The translations under genes and the position numbers were made by a program. The notes under the pieces were generated by a model. It made no database searches, was not told the DNA's origin, and saw only the letters and a program-made list of their open reading frames with translations. From contig NC_056040.1 of the NCBI RefSeq assembly GCF_004379255.2, positions 4,196,257 to 4,260,256 of the forward strand: a stretch of 64,000 bases of DNA, given 5' to 3'. Positions within the stretch are counted from its first letter, which is position 1. Every line of letters begins with the position of its first letter. Source of the DNA: Salvia splendens. Taxonomy: Eukaryota > Streptophyta > Magnoliopsida > Lamiales > Lamiaceae. Positions 53,752-64,000 of the stretch are shown piece by piece.

Positions 53752-53771
53752 CACGTGGCGGTTATCTTATC
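53752..53771 (-). promoter_or_regulatory. G-box and I-box light-response module, RbcS copy B
   Basis: I-box GATAAG (53766-53771) and G-box CACGTG (53752-53757) with the same 8-base gap as in copy A. Here the G-box is embedded in a longer palindrome, CGCCACGTGGCG. Confidence 0.8.
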
Positions 53772-53999
53772 TGGTATGGGCGTTTGAGGTTGAGACTGCA
53801 AATGCAGCACAGCCCTTCATTTATCAAGATCACTCTGTTTTGCTTTTTTATAAGATATTTTCTTTATTTGAAATTGAGGAAAATTACGTTTATGAACATT
53901 TTCGAAATTGATCGGATGGAATTTTGAGGAAGTTTGGCTGTTTCTTAGGATAAGATGCTCCATGCCTCTGCTTTGAATTTTTCGTTTTAAAATGACTAT

Positions 54000-55390
54000 A
54001 TTATGTTCATAAGTTGATCCTACTGGCTAGTTGTGAAATCTATCTTAATTATACATGTAACGATACCGTTTTGACATCCTAGTTTTTTAATTCGACGTTG
54101 AATAATATGTGCGTCATAGATCTTTCGAGTTTGAATAATGATCCACTATGAGAAATTGACACCAATTTTAAAATTTGTTATTTTTAGTACCACTTTCAAA
54201 GTTTATGGAAAATGCTTAGAATTTGGTTTGGTCATTAGGCAAACATCCCACTAGACTTTTTTATTTCTTACTAGTATATGAGAAATATATGGTCGGATTT
54301 CAAGTCCAGCCTAGTACTCCTGGGCTCCTGTTTTAGACATAAGTCTATCATGAAAAAATTTAGAAAACAAATTTGTTGTTCCAGCCATTAGCGGTTATGA
54401 GATCTTAAAACAAAGGGGGCGAAATAAAATTTTTAGAAAGTTAAAAGGAAGGGCAAAGTCGGAAGCCATCGGAGAGGGCAACAATGAAAAATTCACGTCG
54501 AGAGGTCCATGATAGCAGGCCGCCGGGGAGGGGATGTCGCTCCCTCCTGTCCCCGGATCCATCACTGGTTCCAATTGATTTTTTTTGTTATTAACACTGA
54601 ACTAATAAGGTTGATTGCAAACTTTTTAGCTGGACTTGAAAATAATTTCTATGAAAATGATTACATTTTTGTCTGCTAATAATTGAGTGTGACTGATTTA
54701 AAATGCAACGCTACAAAAAACAGCGATTGTTTTTTAAAATAAATTAAATGCCTCCTAAATAGTATCGAAAAAATATAATAAAAAATAAGTCGTTTGCAAC
54801 TTTGGACACTTTTAGCATACCACACAAATCAAAATAAAATCATTATTGGCGTAGCCACTGGTGCCCAAATAAGTCCATAAGCGTGATCTATGTATTTCAT
54901 GAACCACATATTTTCATTTGAAGATAATTAGTGCAATAAAATGTAGCCAATAGAAATCTATACTATTTACGAACCACGAATTTTGTTGGAAATACATTAT
55001 TTATTACTCCAATTTTCAAGCTGGAATCATAGTAATATCTTTTATGTTGAACGCATTGCACATAATTTAATAATTGGGCAATAATTGTAAAGAATGTGAG
55101 ATTTGATAGGCTGGGATTAAAATCCTCAAAACGTAATAGAGAACTAGAGAGAGAATGATTACGAATGATGAGTTTAAAGTGAAATTCCCATAGAATATTC
55201 ACTCGTTTGAAAAAGTATTTAATGTAGACTATGTAGTAGTATTACACTTTTTTCAACTAATAAAGTTTCTATTATCTATTGTTCAACATTAGATCTGACC
55301 AACTGTCCATCCTATTTCTTTTACATTCTTCACCACCTATCCTTATTTTGGTAGTCTTTTAGTGGTATGATTGGTCGTATTTGTAACCAT
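54000..55390. other. Non-coding stretch upstream of RbcS copy B
   Basis: AT-rich with the end of the RbcS duplication near 54345. A GC-rich patch at 54500-54575, ending GGATCCATCACTGGTTCC, may be a transposon fragment of unknown type. No gene seen. Confidence 0.4.
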
Positions 55391-55394
55391 TGAA

Positions 55395-55478
55395 TACGAC
55401 TATAATCGAAATGCATACATCTAAAAATGAATTGATACGACTATAATCGAAATGCATACATCTAAAAATGAAAAATGC
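55395..55478. repeat. Tandem duplication, about 41-base unit
   Basis: The phrase ATACGACTATAATCGAAATG plus CATACATCTAAAAATGAA occurs twice in a row. Confidence 0.85.
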
Positions 55479-55680
55479 CCTACCTGTGAGTTGCAGTTTG
55501 AACTACTTCCTCTATCTTATTTTATATGAAACATTGGTTTTTCTCTGAGATTTTTTATATTGTTATTTTGAGAGTTAAATTGAGGGAATAATATAAGAGA
55601 GGGAAAAAGTAAATATGATGTTGTTGCTATATTAGGAGATGAATCACTTTTAATGGACAACTAAAAAAAATGCAACCAAC

Positions 55681-55810
55681 GGGTTGTAGCGCAGTTGGCA
55701 GCACGAAGCTGTGGTGACCTTGAGGTCATGGGTTCAAACCCCATCACCAGCTGGGAGACTTAATCCGCAAGCCCGATTAAGCAGGATTAATCGAACTCGT
55801 TAACTTTTTT
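55681..55810 (+). mobile_element. tRNA-derived SINE
   Basis: The head has a Pol III A-box (TAGCGCAGTTGG) and, at the normal distance, a B-box (GGGTTCAAACCC). An unrelated body follows and then a T run (ACTTTTTT). The ends of the tRNA-like head do not pair as an acceptor stem, so this is not a working tRNA gene. Confidence 0.65.
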
Positions 55811-56016
55811 ACAGACCTAAGATTATGCTTATAGTACACTTTGTGGACTGTAGAGTGTAGATATAAAACATTTGTGACTCTAAACTGGAGTTTGTGCTGG
55901 GCACAGAAACCAATTTTGTACAAAGTCCTGGACAATGATTCATTAACAGATAGTCGAGTACATCTCCCAAAATAGTCACAACTATTTATATGTGTAATTA
56001 GAATATAGCTCCATGT

Positions 56017-56343
56017 TTGTGGTCTGACCTTCATCTGGTGCGCTGCTATATCATCACTTTTTCATCTGGTGACTGGAGTTCCCTAGATTACATGGAAATA
56101 CAGCAAAAGAAAGTGAGCAATCTGAACAATTCTAGATGGATGCAATTCAAGTTTGCAGGGGTGTGTGTGTGCTCGAGCATTTCTTCTTATTTGCTTGTGT
56201 GCTTGTTTCTGGGAGCTCCCTTCACTCCAATCTGTGGGCAAAGGAAACTGAAGGAGTTGCTCCCATCTAATCCTCTTGCACTGGTTAAACTCAAACCACC
56301 TCTTAGTTTGGCCAGAAGTAAGCTCTTCGGATTTCTGGCATGA
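56017..56343 (+). CDS. Hypothetical small ORF
   Basis: 108 residues with one hydrophobic segment (SISSYLLVCLFLGAPF) and a basic C-terminus (KLKPPLSLARSKLFGFLA). I do not recognise it. No splice, promoter or family evidence supports it; it may be an exon of an unknown gene or chance. Confidence 0.15.
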   Translation: MWSDLHLVRCYIITFSSGDWSSLDYMEIQQKKVSNLNNSRWMQFKFAGVCVCSSISSYLLVCLFLGAPFTPICGQRKLKELLPSNPLALVKLKPPLSLARSKLFGFLA

Positions 56344-56349
56344 ACTCAA

Positions 56350-57225
56350 ACAAGTAAGATCCTCGTTTTTGAAGAGAATGTGTGTTGTAGAGTTGTAGGG
56401 ATGGGAGAGGCTTGCCTCTTTAAATTGTGACGGGGTTCAAACTTTCTACAACTCTTCTGGTCTCATCCCCAATTTTGATGTTACTTCTTTTATATAAATC
56501 CCCATAACTGATTGTTGTTTCCCCTTTCTCAACAACCAGATTATGTCACCTTTTCATGCACACATCTTTTCTGATAGATTTTACACACCCATCTTATGTC
56601 AGCCATAGTAATATACCTGTATCACGTTTTTACTCAACCAAAGAAACGAAAACCTACTATTCAACAAAGAATCATTTTATTACTCATTAAAAAAATAACG
56701 AAACTTGGTTGACATTTGCACGATTTTACAAAATATGAAAAATATATTTATTTTTTCTGAGTTTTTGGATTTGGTTTCACACGAGTAAATGTTGTTTTGT
56801 GTTAACTTTAGGAAAGATATTATACTCAGGTAAAATAAACATTTTAATATTATTGTTTTTAAAAAATTCTAACACCGGTTTATTTAAATTTCTAATTCCT
56901 TTAATTTGGTGATAGGGGTTTCAAGAGAAGGTCACTGAGAAGACAAGATATTAGACAAAATATCTCAGTATGAGCCTAAGTTTTCACGACTTGAAAGACA
57001 GAGTGAGAGACAATAAATGTATATCCAAAAAAACCAGAGTTAAAATTTTTAGGTGGAAGAAAATGAAATATCTAAGGATTTCAAGACAAAGATTAGAAGC
57101 AAAAAAATTTATGGATAGAGGAAAGAGATGAAATGAATGGACCAACTGTGGACAGAGAGAGAAAATGGGCAGGTTTAAAATGTAAATGCACAATTCAAAA
57201 AAGAATGACTAATTTATTGTGCTGA
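56350..57225. other. Non-coding stretch
   Basis: AT-rich DNA up to the Harbinger element. No gene or repeat end seen. Confidence 0.4.
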
Positions 57226-57500
57226 GGGCATCAATAACCCCGGCCCGGTTTCAGGCCTCAAGTCCCCTCCACGTCATCATTCCTCTACAGTTGCGGCCTA
57301 GGCCCCAACTGCTCTAACCCTGCAGGCCATAACCCGGGCCGCAACTAATAAATGACACTATTCACAACTTCAACCTTTTTTAAACGTAAAATAAAAAATG
57401 CCGGAAATTTATAACACGGAAAAGTTAATTTCAATCGAAGATTGAAAATTACAACATAGAAATTTTAAAATACAAAATAAAAACGATAAAAAACACAACG

Positions 57501-58822
57501 TCAATGCTGGAAAACGTTGGTGCGAGTCCAAATCTCTTCGATTAGATCGGCTTGAAGGCGAGTGTGTTGTTCCTCTTGGCACATCGCAGCTGACCGGGCC
57601 ATGACATTGCGGATGTCGGGAGAAAGGCCCTGCACGGGCGGGTCGGTGACAACGTAGTCACTCCCGGTGCTGGCGAGCGGATCGTCGCTCCACAAAGTGA
57701 CATTATCTTCCTTGTCCTCAACGATCATGTTATGCATTATGATACATGATTACATGATGTCGGCGACTAGTGGCCGCTGCCAACCACGGGCCGCTCCCTT
57801 CACGATAGCCCACCGTGCTTGGAGGACTCCGAATGCACGCTCGACATCTTTCCGAGCCGCCTCTTGCCTTTGGGCAAACAATGCCCCCAATCCGTTGTCG
57901 AACATGTGATAGTCTTCACGAACATGGGCCATCGAGGGTAGATCCCGTCTGCCAGATAGTACCCCATACTATACCGACGGTGGTTGGCTGTGAACTCTAC
58001 GTTCGGCGCTCACCCGACACACAAGTCGTTGAACAATGGAGACTCGTTCAACACATTGAGGTCGTTGTTGGACCCCGCGACACCAAAGTAGGCATGCCAG
58101 ATCCACAATCGTTTGTCGGCAACGACCTCCAACACAATCGTGGGATGTGTGCCCTTGTGCCCGCTAGTGTATTGTCCTCTCCAAGCCGTTGAACAATTCT
58201 TCCACTGCCAGTGCATACAGTCGATGCTTCTAAACATCCCCGGGAAGCCGTGGGCACGCTCGTGCATGTCGACCAGCTTCCTAACGTTGTCGGTCGTTGG
58301 CTTTCTCAAGTATGTATCCTTGAATGCTTCGACGACTGCCCGACAGAATCTAGCTAGGCACTCCCGTCCAGTATGCTCGCTTACATGGAGATACTCATCG
58401 AACATATCTGATGTAGTTCCGTAAGCGAGTTGACGAATGGCAGACGTGCATTTCTGCAACGTCGATATGCTTTGTCGGCCCACAGCATCGGTTGTTTGGC
58501 AGAAATACGTGTCACGAGCTACAACTGCGTTGACAATGCGTAGGAACAAAGGCCTCTGCATCCGGAACCGGTGACGGAACATCTGATCACTCCATCGCGG
58601 ATCTCTAGAGAAATAATCCGTGAAAAGCCGCAAGGCAACTTGTTCACGATCTCGGTGAATATACATCCGAGTACGTGGTATCCGGATTTGTTGTTCGTTC
58701 CAAGCTTGAATAGCAGCTTGGTAGCGTTCTACTTCGTTGTTGATTTCTTCTTGGATTGCCGGTACCGCCTCTGCTAACCACCGGGACATTTGAGATTCGA
58801 ATAATCTTTGACGAGGAGACAT
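57501..58822 (-). pseudogene. PIF/Harbinger DDE transposase, frameshifted
   Basis: The first frame (58010-58822, 270 residues) starts MSPRQRLFESQM and contains the HARBI1-like segments FRMQRPLFLRIVNAV, AIRQLAYGTTSDMFDEYLHV, FPGMFRSIDCMHWQWKNCS with the first catalytic Asp, and AYFGVAGSNNDLNVLNESPL with the second. A frame change near 58000 leads to 57750-57932, with LFAQRQEAARKDVERAFGVL giving the catalytic Glu. A stop at 57750 interrupts the path to a last part, 57501-57737 (HNMIVEDKEDN...). All three acidic catalytic residues are therefore present but in a disrupted gene. Confidence 0.85.
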
Positions 58823-58894
58823 TTTTTCAAATTCTAGGAAGAGATTTGAAGTTGAAATGAAGTTGAATGTGTATGAAAATGGAGGAATGGAGGA

Positions 58895-60314
58895 AAGTTT
58901 AATTAATTAACCCAAATATTACCACTACACTGCAAGATTACAGCTTCGTGTGTAGTAATTTGAGGTGTCGAACCACAGGGAGGCGTATGATTATTTAACA
59001 AGGTTTGATAAGATTAATAAACAATTTTAAAGCTAAAGAATGAAAACGGGAAACTCGAGAGATGAAGAACATTGCTCCTAACAACATTCGGATGAATCAC
59101 TATTGTATCGACTCTATATTCAAGTTCATAAGCTATTGAGAACGATGTATCAATTTTACACTCTAAAAGTACTGAACATACTTTAAGAATTATAGTACTA
59201 GTGCTAGCTGAACACATAGCCACAAGTACCTACTCGTTAGACTAATACTCCTGCGGAAGCGCGGTAAATACTAGACTAACTTCTCAAAGCCAACAAATAA
59301 TTATGGTTAGCTGAACACTTAACACATAATCTTCTTCTCATCAAACTAAACTCCCACGGATGCGTAGTAAGTATTAATTCAACTTCGAAGACTTATTTAC
59401 ATCAACATTCACTTATGCATTTATCTCTGAACAAGGTAAAATTCACAAGCTTTTCATCTAAGTTTTCATCCAATTTCCAAGTTAAAGAGACATTAGAAAG
59501 AGGCAAATAATATACTACATTAGATGCATCATAACATAGCAAATATAAAATGCAAACCATAGACGAAAACCAAAGCAAATGATTAAATATAGAATCTCTA
59601 CAATCAATTCATCCTACTAGTGTTAGGAGCAATGGAGAAAAACTAACCACACATGCTAAAGAAGAAAAACCGAAAGATTAATGGTGTTCTCCGATAATCG
59701 GCGGTAGTTTGTCTCCGAGATGATGAAGATTGGATTCCGGGGTCCTCCTCCCTTCTTCTTCTTCTTCCTTCTTTTCCCTCTGATTTTACTCTACCCAATT
59801 TCGTATCCCCCTCTCTCTCCAGATCCGTAACTTCCCCCCTCTCTATGTTTTTCTTTCCCTGCTAAAACGTCTGCCCCCTTCAATTGCTCCAACCGTCCAG
59901 TAGGAACTGCCCAAGAAACTACCAAAATGCAGTTAGAGTTGGACATACCCGGCCGGGTATATTTTTAGAACTGAAAAAGTCACCCGGCCGGGTGACTGAA
60001 ATTCTTCCCCGTCTGGACTCCTTATGTGTTCCGAATCACACCCGGCCGGGTGTTGGAGTGTCTACCCGGGCGGGTCAGCTGCTTTGCCGAGTGCAGCAGC
60101 AAATAGTGCTTCATTTCAGAACATTGGGCGTCATTTCCGGTGGATTTCCGGCGGGTTTCTGTCCTCAACGCTGCTGCACCAAGTGTTGTTTGAGTGAGCT
60201 CCAACCAGCTTTTTTACATCCTAAATAATGATGAAAACACGATTTGATGAGTCGTAATTTACATATAAATGCATAGTCTAAGGGGATAAAATATAGGAAA
60301 TGTGCTTCGCATCA
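58895..60314 (-). repeat. 3' LTR of the LARD-like element, outer 45 bases missing
   Basis: Matches 62145-63564 at a constant offset of 3250. It holds four CCCGGCCGGGT-type dyads at about 59949-60077. Confidence 0.9.
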
Positions 60315-62076
60315 AATACCCCCAAACTTGAGTTCTTGCTCGCCCTCGAGCAAGATGAACTTTAAGCACAATTATTCAACAAAGTTTAACTCACAAAATT
60401 ATTTCAAAAGTTTTCATCACAAAGAATCAAGAAGGGACGTGAATGACAAAATCTAAACCCCCAACAATTCCAATCAAGATTTCCCACTTTCAAGAACAAT
60501 CTCTCATCCACCTAGAATTTCAAGTCAAGGTGCACTTCAAAGTAAGTCCAAGCATAAGATCATACAACTCAAACCGTCGTCATTGACTCGTCAAGCATTA
60601 CTAATCACATTGACTCGCGGATTTCAAATCAAACTTCATTAACTCTACCAAATTATTTACAAAACATCCACAAGCATCAACAATAAGGTCAAAGGTCTTA
60701 ATTCAAGGTTGTAATGGGGCTAGGGATGAGGTAGGATAAATATGGATAGTGAGCTCAAAGGCTACACATTTGAGTGCCAAATTCTTCCCTCCTATAACGT
60801 CCTTCCAAAGAATCAATCAATAAGACTTTACAACCAAACTTTCACTCCCCCAAACTTGAGATCTATTCTAGACAAGATAACATCATAAAAGTAAAAGCTC
60901 TATTTATTTCATCAAACTTTTTTTTTCTTTTTTTTTGTTTAGATAAGACCTCGACTTTTGCAAATTTGGAGGTCGTCTTTTTCTTCTTCTTTTTTTTTCT
61001 TCTAAGAACTTCATACTTTTCACCTATGCATTACATCAAGTCTAAAAATGTCTACACTTTTGCAAAACACCACCCAACACTCAAAATTCAACCAACAAAG
61101 CTCAAACTTGTTTTTAGCACCCAAATAGTAGCAATGTATATAGATGAGGCTAAAATGAGGCTTATTTAAGTAGCTAAGTGATTGGCTAAGTGTTTACACA
61201 AACAATGGGAATTTAAGCTCAAAGTGGCTTCTAGGGGATCATTTGTTGGACTAGGCATGTGATCATTTGGCCATGGAGTTCATCCTAGTGCCTTATCCTC
61301 CCATATCATTAACACAAATGAATGCAAGCACTTCACTCGATAAAGCAATTCAATCCAAGATAATTTCCACAAGACATGTGATTTTCATACTCTCCTCAAC
61401 TCAAGAAATCGGTTGTAATCACAAAATACTCTTCCAAATAAATTCATGCACAAATTCCATCCATCCTAAGCTTCAAAGATCAAGTAAAATTAAGCAAGAT
61501 TTCCCAACCAAAAAGCCGAAGATAAAGCATGCACCCGTCAATTACATTAATTAAAAACACCTTTAGCATGCAATACACCTAATAAACATGCATCCCAAAT
61601 CATTCACAACCCCCCCAAACTTGAATGCATCATTGTCCTCGATGAATGCAAAGAAGACATAAAAAGTAAAGGGAAAGAAGACTCCCCCAAACTTGTCATG
61701 ACATCCATAGTACATTCGGGTGGGAGGATGGGTGTAAAAATCCTTTGTAGGTGTGCTTCCTTCTAAGCTCGAATGTGAATCCTATCTCCACGTTGCTCCT
61801 ACAAAAAGAAAAATTAAAACAACAAAAAGAAAACAAAAATACTCAATTCATAAAAATACATCGAAGGAAAGAATTGAGCGAACAAAACCCTCAATTTATT
61901 AAGAGAAAATAAAGAAAACTAAAAACTCATTGGGTTGCCTCCCAACTAGCGCCTTTGTTTAAAGTCGTTGGCTCGACTTAGTCTTCTAGCTACAACTCTG
62001 AAACAAAAAATAAAATGTTAGAAAACTATACAAAAATAAAAAACAAAAAGAATCATAAATTAAATAACCAGTTGCC
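60315..62076 (-). other. Non-coding interior of the LARD-like element
   Basis: No ORF with recognisable content. The motif CAAGTTTGGGGG (minus strand) occurs next to the LTR (60318-60329) as the polypurine tract, and again near 60844, 61612 and 61684. Confidence 0.75.
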
Positions 62077-62094
62077 TCCCCGGCAACGGCGCCA
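62077..62094 (-). other. Primer binding site (tRNA-Asp type)
   Basis: Minus strand TGGCGCCGTTGCCGGGGA, five bases from the LTR end. This is the usual Athila-type PBS; the tRNA-Asp match is from memory. Confidence 0.8.
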
Positions 62095-62099
62095 AAACT

Positions 62100-63564
62100 T
62101 GATGTGTAATTTTGGGTCTATCCAAACAAGATGGTTTTGCACTCAAGTTTAATTAATTAACCCAAATATTACCACTACACTGCAAGATTACAGCTTCGTG
62201 TGTAGTAATTTGAGGTGTCGAACCACAGGGAGGCGTATGATTATTTAACAAGGTTTGATAAGATTAATAAACAATTTTAAAGCTAAAGAATGAAAACGGG
62301 AAACTCGAGAGATGAAGAACATTGCTCCTAACAACATTCGGATGAATCACTATTGTATCGACTCTATATTCAAGTTCATAAGCTATTGAGAACAATGTAT
62401 CAATTTTACACTCTAAAAGTACTGAACATACTTTAAGAATTATAGTACTAGTGCTAGCTGAACACATAGCCACAAGTACCTACTCGTTAGACTAATACTC
62501 CTGCGGAAGCGCGGTAAATACTAGACTAACTTCTCAAAGCCAACAAATAATTATGGTTAGCTGAACACTTAACACATAATCTTCTTCTCATCAAACTAAA
62601 CTCCCACGGATGCGTAGTAAGTATTAATTCAACTTCGAAGACTTATTTACATCAACATTCACTTATGCATTTATCTCTGAACAAGGTAAAATTCACAAGC
62701 TTTTCATCTAAGTTTTCATCCAATTTCCAAGTTAAAGAGACATTAGAAAGAGGCAAATAATATACTACATTAGATGCATCATAACATAGCAAATATAAAA
62801 TGCAAACCATAGACGAAAACCAAAGCAAATGATTAAATATAGAATCTCTACAATCAATTCATCCTACTAGTGTTAGGAGCAATGGAGAAAAACTAACCAC
62901 ACATGCTAAAGAAGAAAAACCGAAAGATTAATGGTGTTCTCCGATAATCGGCGGTAGTTTGTCTCCGAGATGATGAAGATTGGATTCCGGGGTCTTCCTC
63001 CCTTCTTCTTCTTCTTCCTTCTTTTCCCTCTGATTTTACTCTACCCAATTTCGTATCCCCCTCTCTCTCCAGATCCGTAACTTCCCCCCTCTCTATGTTT
63101 TTCTTTCCCTGCTAAAACGTCTGCCCCCTTCAATTGCTCCAACCGTCCAGTAGGAACTGCCCAAGAAACTACCAAAATGCAGTTAGAGTTGGACATACCC
63201 GGCCGGGTATATTTTTAGAACTGAAAAAGTCACCCGGCCGGGTGACTGAAATTCTTCCCCGTCTGGACTCCTTATGTGTTCCGAATCACACCCGGCCGGG
63301 TGTTGGAGTGTCTACCCGGGCGGGTCAGCTGCTTTGCCGAGTGCAGCAGCAAATAGTGCTTCATTTCAGAACATTGGGCGTCATTTCCGGTGGATTTCCG
63401 GCGGGTTTCTGTCCTCAACGCTGCTGCACCAAGTGTTGTTTGAGTGAGCTCCAACCAGCTTTTTTACATCCTAAATAATGATGAAAACACGATTTGATGA
63501 GTCGTAATTTACATATAAATGCATAGTCTAAGGGGATAAAATATAGGAAATGTGCTTCGCATCA
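62100..63564 (-). repeat. 5' LTR of the LARD-like element
   Basis: 1465 bases. In element orientation it starts TGATGCGAAGC and ends ACACATCA. Confidence 0.9.
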
Positions 63565-63780
63565 AGTGTTTATAAAAAAAATCGAATTTAAAAAAAAAAT
63601 CAGTTGCGGCCCGGCCCGAAAACGAAATAACCATGGGCCAGGCCGCATTGTGTCACGTCCCGCACCATTTAACGCGTGACTGGGCCGGGCCGCGGGACGG
63701 TCACCAGGCCGGGAATGCGGCCCCGGGACCGGCCCAGGCCGTGACGCTCTGATAGCCTGATCCATGCCCAGATTGAATTA

Positions 63781-63840
63781 GACATGCCCAAGGTTTTCGG
63801 TTTCGGCGGTTAACCGCCGGTTCCGGAACCGTGGGCATCT
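63781..63840. repeat. 60-bp Harbinger-like mini inverted repeat
   Basis: Starts GACATGCCCAAGG and ends CCGTGGGCATCT, with a 16-nt perfect palindrome CGGCGGTTAACCGCCG in the centre. It looks like a minimal foldback element with Harbinger-type GGGCAT ends. Confidence 0.55.
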
Positions 63841-64000
63841 CTAGATTGAATGCGATGTGATGTTCGGCTGGTTCAATTCAATATCATTGAGGCCCGTAAC
63901 ATACAGTCTAGGCCCAACAAGACCCGCATCCATGGTGGATCAGATAAGCCATCTCATCCCCTACCGTCCGATTATTTCGTCAGCCGCCTTTTACCCCTTT

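Larger units (their letters stand above)
58895..63564 (-). mobile_element. LARD-like LTR retrotransposon, young
   Basis: Long LTRs at 58895-60314 (1420 bp) and 62100-63564 (1465 bp) flank a 1.8-kb interior with no coding capacity. The left LTR lacks 45 bases at its outer edge, so no target duplication is visible. The primer binding site (62077-62094) and polypurine tract set the minus orientation. On reading I saw only two differences between the LTRs (near 59153 and 59746), so the insertion is recent. It sits inside the Harbinger element. Mobility would depend on proteins from a relative. Confidence 0.9.
57226..63769 (-). mobile_element. PIF/Harbinger transposase element split by an LTR element
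   Basis: The left end starts GGGCATCAATAACCCCGG and the right end, read inward, GGGCATGGATCAGGC. They agree well only in the first six bases. The GC-rich subterminal parts of both sides are alike in composition (CCCGGCCC words). Without the insertion at 58895-63564 the element would be about 1.9 kb, a normal size. It holds a broken transposase gene. Confidence 0.65.

Noticed and set aside
55395..55478. CRISPR-like or satellite array
   Set aside because: Only two adjacent copies of one unit and a plant genome context; a simple tandem duplication.
55681..55755. Possible tRNA gene
   Set aside because: A- and B-box are good but the two ends do not pair as an acceptor stem and a SINE-like body with T tail follows.
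59884..60228. 114-residue ORF, duplicated at 63134-63478
   Set aside because: Inside the LTRs of the LARD-like element; the duplication simply reflects the two LTRs.

Overview
The window is nuclear DNA from a dicot-type flowering plant. It carries intron-split genes with GT-AG junctions, a nuclear RuBisCO small-subunit pair with plastid transit peptides, a plastid enolase, and a dense load of Copia and Gypsy LTR elements, Stowaway-like and PIF/Harbinger-like MITEs. A Lamiales-type asterid is plausible from the overall look, but this is inference; nothing in the sequence proves the family.

Left part (1-16 kb): a decayed minus-strand Copia element at the edge (1-2055); the last exons of an unidentified plus-strand gene (2759-4492); an O-fucosyltransferase pseudogene reduced to scattered exons (7525-8447); a three-exon minus-strand gene for a secreted RGF/GOLVEN/CLEL-type peptide precursor (9105-9614), which is not apparent in single-frame reading; a two-exon tetraspanin (13007-14478); and three remnants of one small LTR family.

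Middle part (16-42 kb): a Harbinger MITE beside a Harbinger element that still has an intact Myb/SANT ORF1 and a 46-nt perfect palindrome; the seven-exon plastid enolase gene (18778-22036); a 7.2-kb, very young Gypsy-type element (22913-30146, TSD GAGAC, two 681-bp LTRs) whose pol is nearly all deleted but which keeps gag and an intron-bearing antisense gene; and a tandem duplication of agmatine deiminase. The upstream copy of the latter is a pseudogene (30672-34516) and the downstream copy is intact with ten exons (36991-41417). A triple-nested Stowaway cluster lies between the copies. A large inverted CACACTACACA-type minisatellite follows.

Right part (42-64 kb): two near-identical RbcS genes (43008-44208 and 52310-53528) on the minus strand, each with a G-box/I-box light-response module and the same MITE in intron 2. 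They are separated by a broken Harbinger ORF1 element, a probable solo LTR, nested MITEs and a short LTR element (49411-51950, TSD ACGAT). The end holds a tRNA-derived SINE and a Harbinger transposase element interrupted by a young LARD-like LTR element (58895-63564).

The genes do not form a pathway. Enolase and RbcS are plastid metabolism genes, agmatine deiminase belongs to polyamine synthesis, and the peptide precursor and tetraspanin act in the secretory/membrane system. The main story is tandem duplication plus repeated transposon capture and decay.
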